Source: Deltaproteobacteria bacterium (GTDB lineage: Bacteria; Desulfobacterota; Binatia; UBA9968; CAXXLF01). Taken from it: a DNA stretch of 5,209 nt. A program made the position numbers and the translations under genes. This document shows positions 1-5,209 of this stretch, piece by piece. Numbering within the stretch: the stretch's first letter is position 1; every line of letters begins with the position of its first letter. The stretch spans positions 1 to 5,209 of the forward strand of contig JACZXR010000203.1 in NCBI GenBank assembly GCA_022571535.1. The letters are read 5' to 3'. Under the pieces are notes generated by a model, which did not search any database, was not told the DNA's origin, and worked only from the letters and a program-made list of their open reading frames with translations.

Positions 1-1
1 C

Positions 2-1105
2 GACATCATCGCACATGAGTTGGGGATAGATCCCGTGGAGATGCGTCTCAAAAATGCCGTGGAGAATGGAGACACGAATCCTTCAATTGGTCGCCTAGAA
101 AACGTCAATGCCAAGGAGACCCTGCGCAAGGCGGCAGACGCGAGCGGGTGGGGTTCGACGCCCCGGAGAAAAAATCACGGTCGGGGCATTGCCCTGGGAC
201 AGTGGTTCATAGGCGGGCAACCGTCGAGCGCGGGAGTTAAGCTCAACGAAGACGGCACCGTGACGATCATAACCGGCGTCGTCGACTTGAGCGGGACCGC
301 TACGTCTCTAGCGCAGATTGTTGCCGAGGTCCTCGGGGTCAGGTTGGATGATGTTCAAATCCGGACTGCGGACAGTGATGTTGCCCCTCATTCAACTATT
401 AGCGCCGGAAGTCAGGCTTTGAGAAGTATGGGATCGGCCGCCAAATATGCAGCCGAGGAGGCCAGAAAGCAGATCAAGGAGGTGGCCGCGGATAAGCTGG
501 AAGCAGATGCAAACGATTTGGTCCTTGAGGACAACAGAGTTTTTGTGAAAGGGACCCCGGAAAAAGGCCTCTCCCTTGGCCAGGTGGCTCAGCTCTCCAT
601 GACCCACAAGCGCGGGCCTATCATCAGCGCCAATTCATATTCTCAGTTTCCGGAACAGCCTGCATATTCTGCGCATGTTGCCGACATCGAAGTGGATCCG
701 GAGACCGGCAACATAAAAATTCTGCGCTACGTGGCCTCACAGGATGTGGGTAGGGCCATCAACCCCCTGTCGGTGAGAGGTCAGATCCAGGGCGCAATTA
801 TGCAAGGCCTCGGTCAGGCACTGAGTGAAGGGTGCTTTTTCAAAAACGGCAAGATGCAGAACGCAGGTTTTCTTGACTATAAGATCTTTAGCTCCCTCGA
901 CGCGCCGAATGTTGAGGTGCATCTTGTGGAGCGTGAGGATAATAATGGACCGTTCGGTGCCAAAGGAGTGGGAGAGCCCCCTATAATGCCGCCGGTCGCC
1001 TTGATCGCCAATGCCGTCTATGACGCTGTTGGAGTAAGGATCTATGATCTCCCCATCACTCCGGAAAAGATCGTGAGGGCGATACAGGAAAAAGATAAAG
1101 GGTGA
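2..1105 (+). CDS. Xanthine dehydrogenase/aldehyde oxidase-family molybdopterin-binding subunit, C-terminal part (5' end outside window)
   Basis: The frame is open from base 2 (codons D-I-I-A-H-E) through the TTG at 20, so the gene enters from the left and no start lies in the window; 367 residues remain of a family usually 700 or more long. Members are the large catalytic subunit of molybdenum hydroxylases, hydroxylating aldehydes, N-heterocycles or aromatic CoA esters at a Mo-pterin cofactor, with FeS and FAD partners. Visible landmarks are GIDPVEMRLKNA near the start, typical of the link between the two Mo-binding domains; a QIVAEVLG segment at about 314-337; and the near-C-terminal GAKGVGEPP, whose Glu (974-976) aligns with the catalytic base of the family. 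At 281-295 the sequence is VDLSG, where classical members have G-Q-G. Substrate cannot be assigned. It overlaps the following SDR remnant by GTGA, so the two were probably one operon. Confidence 0.93.
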   Translation, partial: DIIAHELGIDPVEMRLKNAVENGDTNPSIGRLENVNAKETLRKAADASGWGSTPRRKNHGRGIALGQWFIGGQPSSAGVKLNEDGTVTIITGVVDLSGTATSLAQIVAEVLGVRLDDVQIRTADSDVAPHSTISAGSQALRSMGSAAKYAAEEARKQIKEVAADKLEADANDLVLEDNRVFVKGTPEKGLSLGQVAQLSMTHKRGPIISANSYSQFPEQPAYSAHVADIEVDPETGNIKILRYVASQDVGRAINPLSVRGQIQGAIMQGLGQALSEGCFFKNGKMQNAGFLDYKIFSSLDAPNVEVHLVEREDNNGPFGAKGVGEPPIMPPVALIANAVYDAVGVRIYDLPITPEKIVRAIQEKDKG

Positions 1106-1420
1106 GATTAAAAAATAAGGTCGCTCTGGTCACTTATCAATCTATCTTCCACGATCGGCCGAGGGGTCCACGCCAACTTTAGCGCGTATGCTGTCTCTAA
1201 ATGGGGGATCGAAGGGTTTACCCAGACTCTAGCCGCAGAGGTGAGGTCTTGTGGGATCAGAGTCAATTCGGTGGAGCCGGGCTACGTGGCAGCGAAACTC
1301 ACTGGCTACCAGGGCAGCCGGCCCGAGTCTGTGACCGACGTTTTTGTTTTTCTCGCCGCCGACGAATCTAAAGAGGTCACCGGAAAGATGCTCAGCCCTT
1401 CGGCTGGAAATCACAGCTAG
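1102..1420 (+). pseudogene. Short-chain dehydrogenase/reductase (SDR) remnant with large internal deletion and frame change
   Basis: A GTG at 1102-1104 overlaps the preceding TGA and opens with MRLKNKVALVT, the usual SDR first strand. The glycine-rich TGxxxGxG loop that should follow is absent. From about 1136 a different frame (frame 2) resumes at LINLSST, and reads AYAVSKWGIEGF, an RVNS-x-EPGY segment, FLAADESKEVTGK and a TAG at 1418-1420. The resumed part keeps the catalytic Ser and the YxxxK pair (Tyr codon 1187-1189, Lys codon 1199-1201) at the normal 13-residue Ser-Tyr spacing. Roughly 120-130 codons with the NAD(P)-binding half and NNAG motif are gone, judged against a usual length near 250. 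The PG-to-FLA stretch also looks some 15 residues short, and the terminal GG is altered. The product could not bind cofactor. An assembly collapse is the alternative to a real deletion. Confidence 0.85.
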
Positions 1421-1447
1421 GGAAAAAGTGGGGCGGGCATTTTTTTC
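1421..1447. terminator. Possible terminator: A/T-rich palindrome between convergent units
   Basis: GGAAAAAGTG (1421-1430) can pair with CATTTTTTTC (1438-1447) around a 7-base GGGCGGG loop, using two G-U wobbles in the + strand RNA. It lies directly after the SDR stop and touches the stop codon of the convergent gene. In the - strand RNA the wobbles become A-C mismatches, so any bidirectional action would be weaker there. The stem is mostly A-U and thus weak, hence the low confidence. Confidence 0.35.
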
Positions 1448-1716
1448 TAATAGGTGGAGCCGCTTCCTGACCCGCCACCTAATAGCTTCAAGGCTTGATT
1501 CGCCTTTTCCACGGCATCTGCGTGCTCGCCCTCCTCGTGGAGCTTCAGGGCCCCGTCGAGTAATGCCTTTATCTCGCTGATCTTCTTCGAGGACAAACCG
1601 GCCTTGGCCAAAAGATCTCGCCCCTCTTGGACCAGCGACGGACACTCAAAGGTCCATGCAGGCTGAAAAATCATCACGAGACTCAAGCATGCCACTGCTG
1701 CCAGCGCGTTTTTCAT
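1447..1716 (-). CDS. Small exported helical protein of unknown function (89 aa)
   Basis: The start is set at 1716 because GGGAGGAAG lies 5-7 bases upstream, an excellent ribosome binding site, and because it places a signal peptide at the N-terminus; a longer in-frame start at 1767 has neither advantage. Residues 1-22 form a Sec-type signal (MKNAL, then a hydrophobic stretch to about F17), with possible cleavage after A-W-T. The mature part begins FECPSL, with a single Cys (C25), and is then two predicted amphipathic helices (about 27-58 and 60-79) rich in Lys and Glu, the second carrying HEEGEHADAVEKANQAL. The tail is LLGGGSGSGSTY. Small periplasmic proteins with this layout occur in anaerobic and soil bacteria, but I know no function for them. 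It lies 59 bases downstream of the selenoprotein on the same strand, so the two are probably cotranscribed. Confidence 0.75.
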   Translation of the reverse strand: MKNALAAVACLSLVMIFQPAWTFECPSLVQEGRDLLAKAGLSSKKISEIKALLDGALKLHEEGEHADAVEKANQALKLLGGGSGSGSTY

Positions 1717-1775
1717 ATATCTTCCTCCCAGCGCATAGGATGTCCCTGACATCGGGCTTGGCTTCATCTGCTGAG

Positions 1776-2009
1776 CTAGATTCCTAACAACTTTTCAATC
1801 CTGGCCTGATCGAAACCGACAATTGCCTCTCCGTCGATGAGAGTGACCGGCGTGCTCTGATAACCCATGCCGATTAGCTCTTGCATGGCCTCCTGGTCCT
1901 CGCGTATGTTTTTGTCCACAAAAGCGATTCCCTTTTGAGAAAGAAACTCTTTCTCACTATGACATGGCCCTCAGCCGGGTTGGGTAAAAATGACGATAGA
2001 GTTTGCCAT
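1776..2009 (-). CDS. Selenocysteine-containing glutaredoxin-like protein (UGPC redox motif, in-frame UGA)
   Basis: ATG at 2007-2009 is preceded by GGAGGA with 9-10 bases spacing and the frame closes at TAG 1776-1778. One internal TGA (1971-1973) is codon 13. Read as selenocysteine it gives a complete 77-residue thioredoxin-fold protein: first strand and active site SIVIFTQPG-U-GPC, a helix (HSEKEFLSQKG), second strand (IAFVDKNI), helix (EAMQELIG), the cis-Pro segment STPVTLIDGEAIVGFD and a last helix ending KLLGI. The UGA falls exactly where glutaredoxin/NrdH-like proteins have the first, attacking Cys of CxxC; the resolving Cys is residue 16. A hairpin downstream fits a bacterial SECIS element. 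Such UxxC proteins catalyse thiol-disulfide exchange in the cytoplasm; the partner here is unknown. Ordinary annotation would miss or truncate it. Alternatives are a nonsense mutation or a base error in a Cys codon, but the intact frame, good RBS, promoter and hairpin argue against them. Confidence 0.87.
1936..1956 (-). promoter_or_regulatory. Bacterial SECIS-like hairpin for selenocysteine insertion
   Basis: On the - strand TGAGAAAG (1956-1949) pairs perfectly with CTTTCTCA (1943-1936) around loop AGTTT (1948-1944); the closing A-U of the loop may also pair, leaving GUU. The stem starts 14 nt and the loop 22 nt after the UGA (1971-1973). Known bacterial SECIS elements bound by SelB have a short stem with an apical loop roughly 16-37 nt after the UGA and a G within the first two loop bases followed by U, as seen here. 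It lies within coding sequence, as bacterial SECIS elements do. Confidence 0.8.
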
Positions 2010-2049
2010 TCTACAGTTTCCTCCACAGAAAGTGTTGTGGTCGGTTATC

Positions 2050-2078
2050 TTTGTAGCATTTCTCATGGAGATTGGCAA
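2050..2078 (-). promoter_or_regulatory. Sigma-70-type promoter candidate for the selenoprotein operon
   Basis: On the - strand TTGCCA (2078-2073; 5 of 6 to TTGACA) is followed after exactly 17 bases by TACAAA (2055-2050; 4 of 6 to TATAAT), preceded by TG at the extended -10 position. It would give a leader of roughly 35 nt ending in the GGAGGA ribosome binding site. It is read from consensus similarity only. Confidence 0.5.
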
Positions 2079-2179
2079 AGCACGTTGAGCTGACATCAGT
2101 TTATTGGCCGCGATCTGCGTATGCTGGTAGCGGTAGACCTGTGCTTTATGCTATGAGTATTGGTAAGTCTCTCGATTTC

Positions 2180-2187
2180 AAGGAGGT
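2180..2187 (+). promoter_or_regulatory. Strong ribosome binding site of the GST gene
   Basis: AAGGAGGT is a near-complete anti-16S match, 8 bases before the ATG at 2196, and fixes that start. In the 186-base divergent region I find only a weak + strand -10 candidate (TATGAG at about 2151-2156, with an upstream TG) and no good -35. Confidence 0.8.
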
Positions 2188-2195
2188 TCTAGTTC

Positions 2196-2798
2196 ATGAA
2201 GCTTTACCACTTCCCGGCATCCACTAACTCCCGTAAAGTTAGAATTTTGTTGATAGAAAAAGGGTTGGAATATGAGCGTATCGATGTCGACCTCACCAAA
2301 AAGGAACAGAAAAACCCCGAATACTTGAAAATCCATCCTTTTGGCCAGGTTCCTGCTTTAGACGATGACGGGTTCATTGTTTATGACTCGACCATTATTA
2401 ACGAGTATCTGGAAGATGAGTATCCTCACCCGCCCCTTCTTCCCAACGATTCGGAGGGCAGGGCGCGTGCGCGGTTGATGGAAGACTTTCGTGACATCTA
2501 CTTCACTCCTCACTTCGTCGAGATCATTCATGAGGTTCGAAAACCCGAGACAGAGAGAGATCAAAAAGTCATCCAAAATGCCAAAGGGATAATCACCCAG
2601 TGTTTTGACCGGATCGAGAGGGAGCTGAAAGGAAGGGATTATCTGGCCGGGACCTTTAGCCTTGCCGATATCTCTTTCATGCCGAACATCGCTCTCCTGG
2701 AACGCCTCGAAATTCCGGTGGACCCCAAATACAAGAACATGCGTGCCTGGATAGAGCGTCTGAAGGCCAGGCCGAGCTTTGCGGAATCGGCCAAATAA
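2196..2798 (+). CDS. Glutathione S-transferase-like protein (200 aa)
   Basis: Full-length cytosolic GST layout. The N-terminal thioredoxin-like domain (about 1-77) starts KLYHFPASTNSRKVRI, where Ser9 or Ser12 is the likely thiol-activating residue, as in theta/beta-like bacterial GSTs. It continues with HPFGQVPAL (Val52 and cis-Pro53, glutathione backbone contact) and YDSTIINEYL, where Asp64-Ser65 take the place of the usual Glu-Ser that binds the gamma-glutamyl group. The helical C-terminal domain (about 88-200) contains the N-capping box and hydrophobic staple in SLADISFMP (Ser155, Asp158) and the W-x-x-R-L-x-x-RPSF ending. Reaction: probably glutathione conjugation or a related thiol reaction in the cytoplasm; substrate unknown, and anaerobes may use another low-molecular-weight thiol. 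It is the first gene of a likely operon with the next two and is divergent from the selenoprotein. Confidence 0.92.
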   Translation: MKLYHFPASTNSRKVRILLIEKGLEYERIDVDLTKKEQKNPEYLKIHPFGQVPALDDDGFIVYDSTIINEYLEDEYPHPPLLPNDSEGRARARLMEDFRDIYFTPHFVEIIHEVRKPETERDQKVIQNAKGIITQCFDRIERELKGRDYLAGTFSLADISFMPNIALLERLEIPVDPKYKNMRAWIERLKARPSFAESAK

Positions 2799-2813
2799 GT
2801 CGACTGGAAAAGC

Positions 2814-3509
2814 TTGAGCATTCTCTTCGCCTGGCTCGTCCACCTTTATACAGCATCAGGGGCCGTCCTCGCATTCTTGGCCATTTTCTTAATTGAACAG
2901 TCAAGGTTTCAGGAGGCCTTCTGGCTCATGGCGCTGGCGGTCGTGATCGATGCCACCGATGGCACCTTGGCGCGCAGGGCTCACGTAAAAGAGATCATTT
3001 CTTGGTTTGACGGCGACCGTCTGGAAGACATCGTTGACTATCTCAACTATGTGCTTGTCCCTTGCGTTTTGATGATCCGGGCCGATCTCCTGCCGCAAGA
3101 AGATGCCCTGTGGCTGGTAGCGTTTCCACTCCTTGCCAGTGCCTATGGTTTTTGCCAGAAAGCGGCTAAGACTTCGGACCACTTTTTTCTCGGTTTTCCT
3201 TCGTACTGGAACATCGTTGCCTTTTATTTTTACGTCTTAAAAACTCCGCTCTGGGTTAACGCATTTCTTGTCCTTATCTTTTCAGCCCTTGTCTTTGTCC
3301 CGATTAGATACCTTTACCCGAGCCGTAGTCCAGTCCTGCGCGGTCTTACGGTGAGCCTAGGCGTTCTTTGGGGGGTAATGGTCCTGATCATTATTTACCT
3401 ACTTCCTCACCCCCCCACTTCTCTAGTGCTTGGGTCACTTTTATTCCCCGCCTACTACCTGATTCTCTCATTCTGGCTGGAGGCCAGCAGGCGAAGGATC
3501 TTTACCTGA
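2814..3509 (+). CDS. pcs: Phosphatidylcholine synthase-like CDP-alcohol phosphatidyltransferase (231 aa)
   Basis: An integral membrane enzyme with about eight hydrophobic segments. Pcs condenses CDP-diacylglycerol with choline to phosphatidylcholine, releasing CMP, at the inner membrane. The CDP-alcohol motif runs from Asp46 (DATDGTLARR) through GDRLEDIVDY to Asp75. It has the longer AR-to-G spacing and the flanking HLYTASGAVLAF, FLGFPSYWNIVAF and VPIRYLYP segments that I associate with Pcs rather than PgsA or PssA. The first Asp of the GxxxDxxxD part appears as Glu71. Only 15 bases and no in-frame ATG or GTG separate it from the GST stop, so TTG at 2814 is the probable start, behind a poor GGAAA site; this implies translational coupling. 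Family length is about 240, so it is essentially complete. A related phosphatidyltransferase using another alcohol cannot be excluded. Confidence 0.83.
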   Translation: MSILFAWLVHLYTASGAVLAFLAIFLIEQSRFQEAFWLMALAVVIDATDGTLARRAHVKEIISWFDGDRLEDIVDYLNYVLVPCVLMIRADLLPQEDALWLVAFPLLASAYGFCQKAAKTSDHFFLGFPSYWNIVAFYFYVLKTPLWVNAFLVLIFSALVFVPIRYLYPSRSPVLRGLTVSLGVLWGVMVLIIIYLLPHPPTSLVLGSLLFPAYYLILSFWLEASRRRIFT

Positions 3510-3544
3510 GCTTTTCCTATGCAGTACAGAGACGGAGACTAACC

Positions 3545-5002
3545 ATGACTGACAAGAGTCAGAGAAGATTTTTTGCACTTCTGGCCATGACCCTTCTGGG
3601 AGGCTGTGCCCTTCTTATGCCTTTCCAGGCGCGGCAAGTCGATGCTTTACAATCACGTAAGCCTAAGTTCATCTTCATCTTTCTGGCTGACGGAGCAGGG
3701 ATTACACACCTCGAAATTACCAGGATGTACAATCAGCTGGTTTATAACGAGGGATTGAATATTACCGACAGGATCTTCACGGAAGGGTCGCTTGGACTCA
3801 TGACGACCCACTCTGCGGATCGCCTCGTTAGCGATTCTGCCGCTTCGGCTACGGCATTGGCGAACGGCTGCAAGGCCAAAAACGGTTGGGTGGGGATTTG
3901 CGCTGACGGTAGTATCCCCAAGTCGGTCCTGGAGATAGCCAAGAGGAGAGGGATGAAGATCGGTCTTGTGACGAGCGCGGCCGTGTATGACGCGAGCCCC
4001 GCGGCGTTCAGCATTCATATACACAGCAGAAGGTTAGCCGACGAAATTGTTGAGGCTTACCTGGACTACCAACCCGATCTCTTGATGGGTGGCGGCCGGA
4101 ATCGATTCTTGCCGAAGGACCGGAAAGAAGGCCGGAGAAAAGATTACAAGGACATGATCGCCCTTTTTAGAAATAAGGGCTATGCCTATGTCTCAACTAG
4201 GCAGGAACTCATGGAGGTGGAAGGCCCAAAGGTACTCGGCCTTTTCAGTTTGGCCGATATGGGCTTTGAAATCGATCGCGATGAAGGCAGTGAGCCGTCT
4301 GTATTTGATATGACTCAGGCGGCCATCAGGATTCTTCAGGAAGGCAAAGGAATGGGCTTTGTGCTATTCATCGAGAACGAGAATATCGACACCAGCGCTC
4401 ACCTGTCGGATGTAGCAGCTCTTATTCACGAAGTTAGAGAATTTGATCGGGCGGTGGGTTTGGCCTACGAGTTCTACAAAAAGCATCCTCAAGAGACACT
4501 GATACTGGTTACCTCAGATCATGAGACAGGAGGATTGGCCCTCACTGGTGCTGCCAGGCAGATCAAGTTCATTGGCCCAGTTGGCCGGGTGCTTCCCTCA
4601 AGAGAGAGCCTTAAGAGGATCCATTCAATCCGGATTTCTATCAGACGAGCGGCACGCCTGTTGGGGAGACGGCCTTCATCAGAAGACATCGATAGCCTCA
4701 TGGCCGAGCATTTCAAGGGGTTCGTTCTTACAGCAGAACTCAGAGAGGTATTGTTAAAGAAGAAACGGCTTGGCCCTACTTTTTATTCTAAAGCGACAGC
4801 CGCTGCCCTCGGTGCGATGGTGGCACACAATACGCAGGCGTACTGGATCGGGCGCGGACATACGAACCAGCCGGTCTTTGTAGGCGCATTGGGCGTAGGG
4901 GCTGAAAGGTTCCGTGGCTATCAGGATAACACAGACTTCGCTCGCCACCTGTTTGCCCTCTTAGGAGAGAAAAGGCAGCAGGCAGAAGGCAGCGAGCAGT
5001 GA
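3545..5002 (+). CDS. PhoA-family alkaline phosphatase, predicted lipoprotein (485 aa)
   Basis: The start is ATG 3545, with GGAG seven bases upstream; the frame stays open to 3368, but that part overlaps pcs. The N-terminus is a lipoprotein signal: MTDKSQRRFF, a hydrophobic stretch and lipobox LGGC (Cys21, then Ala, compatible with outer-membrane sorting). The family core hydrolyses phosphate monoesters with two Zn and one Mg outside the cytoplasm, and all expected ligands by E. coli PhoA alignment are visible: Asp49 in LADGAG; Asp97-Ser98 (nucleophile) in SDSAASATA; Asp149 and Ser151 (Thr155 in PhoA) in YDASPAAF; the phosphate-binding Arg in HSRR (162/163); Glu277, Asp282 and His286 in IENENIDTSAH; Asp325-His326; and His439 in GRGHTNQPV. 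PhoA Lys328 is Thr here. A basic insert (about 336-415) fills the crown-like region. It is last in the GST-pcs operon, 35 bases after pcs. Confidence 0.93.
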   Translation: MTDKSQRRFFALLAMTLLGGCALLMPFQARQVDALQSRKPKFIFIFLADGAGITHLEITRMYNQLVYNEGLNITDRIFTEGSLGLMTTHSADRLVSDSAASATALANGCKAKNGWVGICADGSIPKSVLEIAKRRGMKIGLVTSAAVYDASPAAFSIHIHSRRLADEIVEAYLDYQPDLLMGGGRNRFLPKDRKEGRRKDYKDMIALFRNKGYAYVSTRQELMEVEGPKVLGLFSLADMGFEIDRDEGSEPSVFDMTQAAIRILQEGKGMGFVLFIENENIDTSAHLSDVAALIHEVREFDRAVGLAYEFYKKHPQETLILVTSDHETGGLALTGAARQIKFIGPVGRVLPSRESLKRIHSIRISIRRAARLLGRRPSSEDIDSLMAEHFKGFVLTAELREVLLKKKRLGPTFYSKATAAALGAMVAHNTQAYWIGRGHTNQPVFVGALGVGAERFRGYQDNTDFARHLFALLGEKRQQAEGSEQ

Positions 5003-5083
5003 GCTGAGGGTCGAGAGCCAGGTAAAATTTGAGAGGCAAGTGTCGAGAGCTGGAAGTTCAGGCTCTTAGCACTCAGCTCTAGA
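5001..5083. repeat. Intergenic direct/inverted repeat cluster beginning at the phosphatase stop
   Basis: GAGCTGAG (5001-5008) is complementary to CTCAGCTC (5072-5079), and inside it GAGCC (5015-5019) to GGCTC (5061-5065). TCGAGAGC occurs twice in direct orientation (5011-5018, 5043-5050), the second copy also forming TCGAGAGCTG against CAGCTCTAGA (5074-5083), 9 of 10. This resembles REP-type mosaic intergenic repeats. No U-tract follows, so it is not a classical terminator. Confidence 0.5.
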
Positions 5084-5209
5084 CCCCGATCCGAAATTAA
5101 TCAGTCCCAAAAATCCTCACTAATGCACATCAGGCCGCAACAAAGACCTGTTTGTAGTGCGAACCGGCAACTCACCTCCAGTATAGTTGCAGACCGAAGA
5201 TCATAATGT
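5084..5209. other. Non-coding end of window, no recognised gene
   Basis: I see no supported gene here on either strand. On the - strand a GTG behind GGAGGT (about 5175) opens only a 24-codon Cys-rich frame ending in TGA, too short to call. A 6-bp inverted repeat GCAACT/AGTTGC (5167-5172, 5185-5190) is present. Confidence 0.5.

Noticed and set aside
20..22. TTG as start of the Mo-subunit gene
   Set aside because: The frame is open to the window edge with conserved family residues before the TTG, so this is an internal codon of a truncated gene.
1229..1645. 138-residue - strand frame across the SDR remnant and the small exported protein
   Set aside because: The protein is Arg/Gly-rich without domain character and overlaps two frames with clear family or signal-peptide evidence.
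1717..1767. Longer start for the exported protein at 1767
   Set aside because: It would bury the signal peptide behind 17 residues, whereas the ATG at 1716 has an excellent GGGAGG ribosome binding site.
1881..2093. 70-residue open frame on the + strand
   Set aside because: It is antisense to the selenoprotein, has no good RBS and no recognisable family, and exists because the real gene on the other strand contains a UGA.
2358..2843. 161-residue - strand frame opposite the GST gene
   Set aside because: It is a shadow of a strongly supported GST frame and has no recognisable domain.
3368..3544. N-terminal extension of the phosphatase by 59 residues
   Set aside because: It overlaps the pcs coding region in another frame and precedes a proper RBS, ATG and lipoprotein signal at 3545.
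5100..5175. Possible tiny Cys-rich - strand peptide or tRNA-like sequence (GGTTCG)
   Set aside because: The frame has only 24 codons, and no cloverleaf with acceptor and anticodon stems can be drawn around the GGTTCG.

Overview
The window looks like a chromosomal segment, perhaps assembled from a metagenome, of an anaerobic or facultatively anaerobic bacterium. The gene content (molybdenum hydroxylase, a selenocysteine-encoding gene, phosphatidylcholine synthase) would suit Desulfobacterota/'Deltaproteobacteria'. That placement is an impression, not a demonstrated assignment. If the selenoprotein call is right, the genome must also carry selA, selB, selC and selD.

Left part (1-1420, + strand): the C-terminal half of a xanthine dehydrogenase/aldehyde oxidase-family molybdopterin subunit runs in from outside the window. 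It is joined by a GTGA stop/start overlap to a short-chain dehydrogenase (SDR) gene. Most of that SDR gene is missing: the first 11 or so codons are followed almost at once, in another frame, by the catalytic Ser and YxxxK half. A weak A/T-rich palindrome ends this unit.

Middle (1447-2009, - strand): two small genes form a likely operon. The promoter-proximal one is invisible to ordinary ORF calling because it contains an in-frame UGA. Read through, it is a complete 77-residue glutaredoxin-like protein in which the UGA sits exactly at the first Cys of the redox motif (U-G-P-C). A perfect 8-bp hairpin with a G-U-containing apical loop starts 14 nt after the UGA, as expected of a bacterial SECIS element. 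This is the most notable item in the window. The second gene encodes an 89-residue exported helical protein of unknown function.

Right part (2196-5002, + strand): a probable three-gene operon transcribed divergently from the selenoprotein unit. It encodes a glutathione S-transferase-like protein, a phosphatidylcholine-synthase-like CDP-alcohol phosphatidyltransferase (TTG start, 15 nt after the GST stop and in the same frame), and a PhoA-type alkaline phosphatase predicted to be a lipoprotein. The last 207 bases hold no convincing gene, but contain direct and inverted repeats that begin at the phosphatase stop codon.

A thiol/selenol oxidoreductase and a GST share one 186-bp divergent intergenic region, which suggests a redox/detoxification theme there. 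The lipid synthase and phosphatase suggest envelope and phosphate metabolism. Both links are inferences from position.
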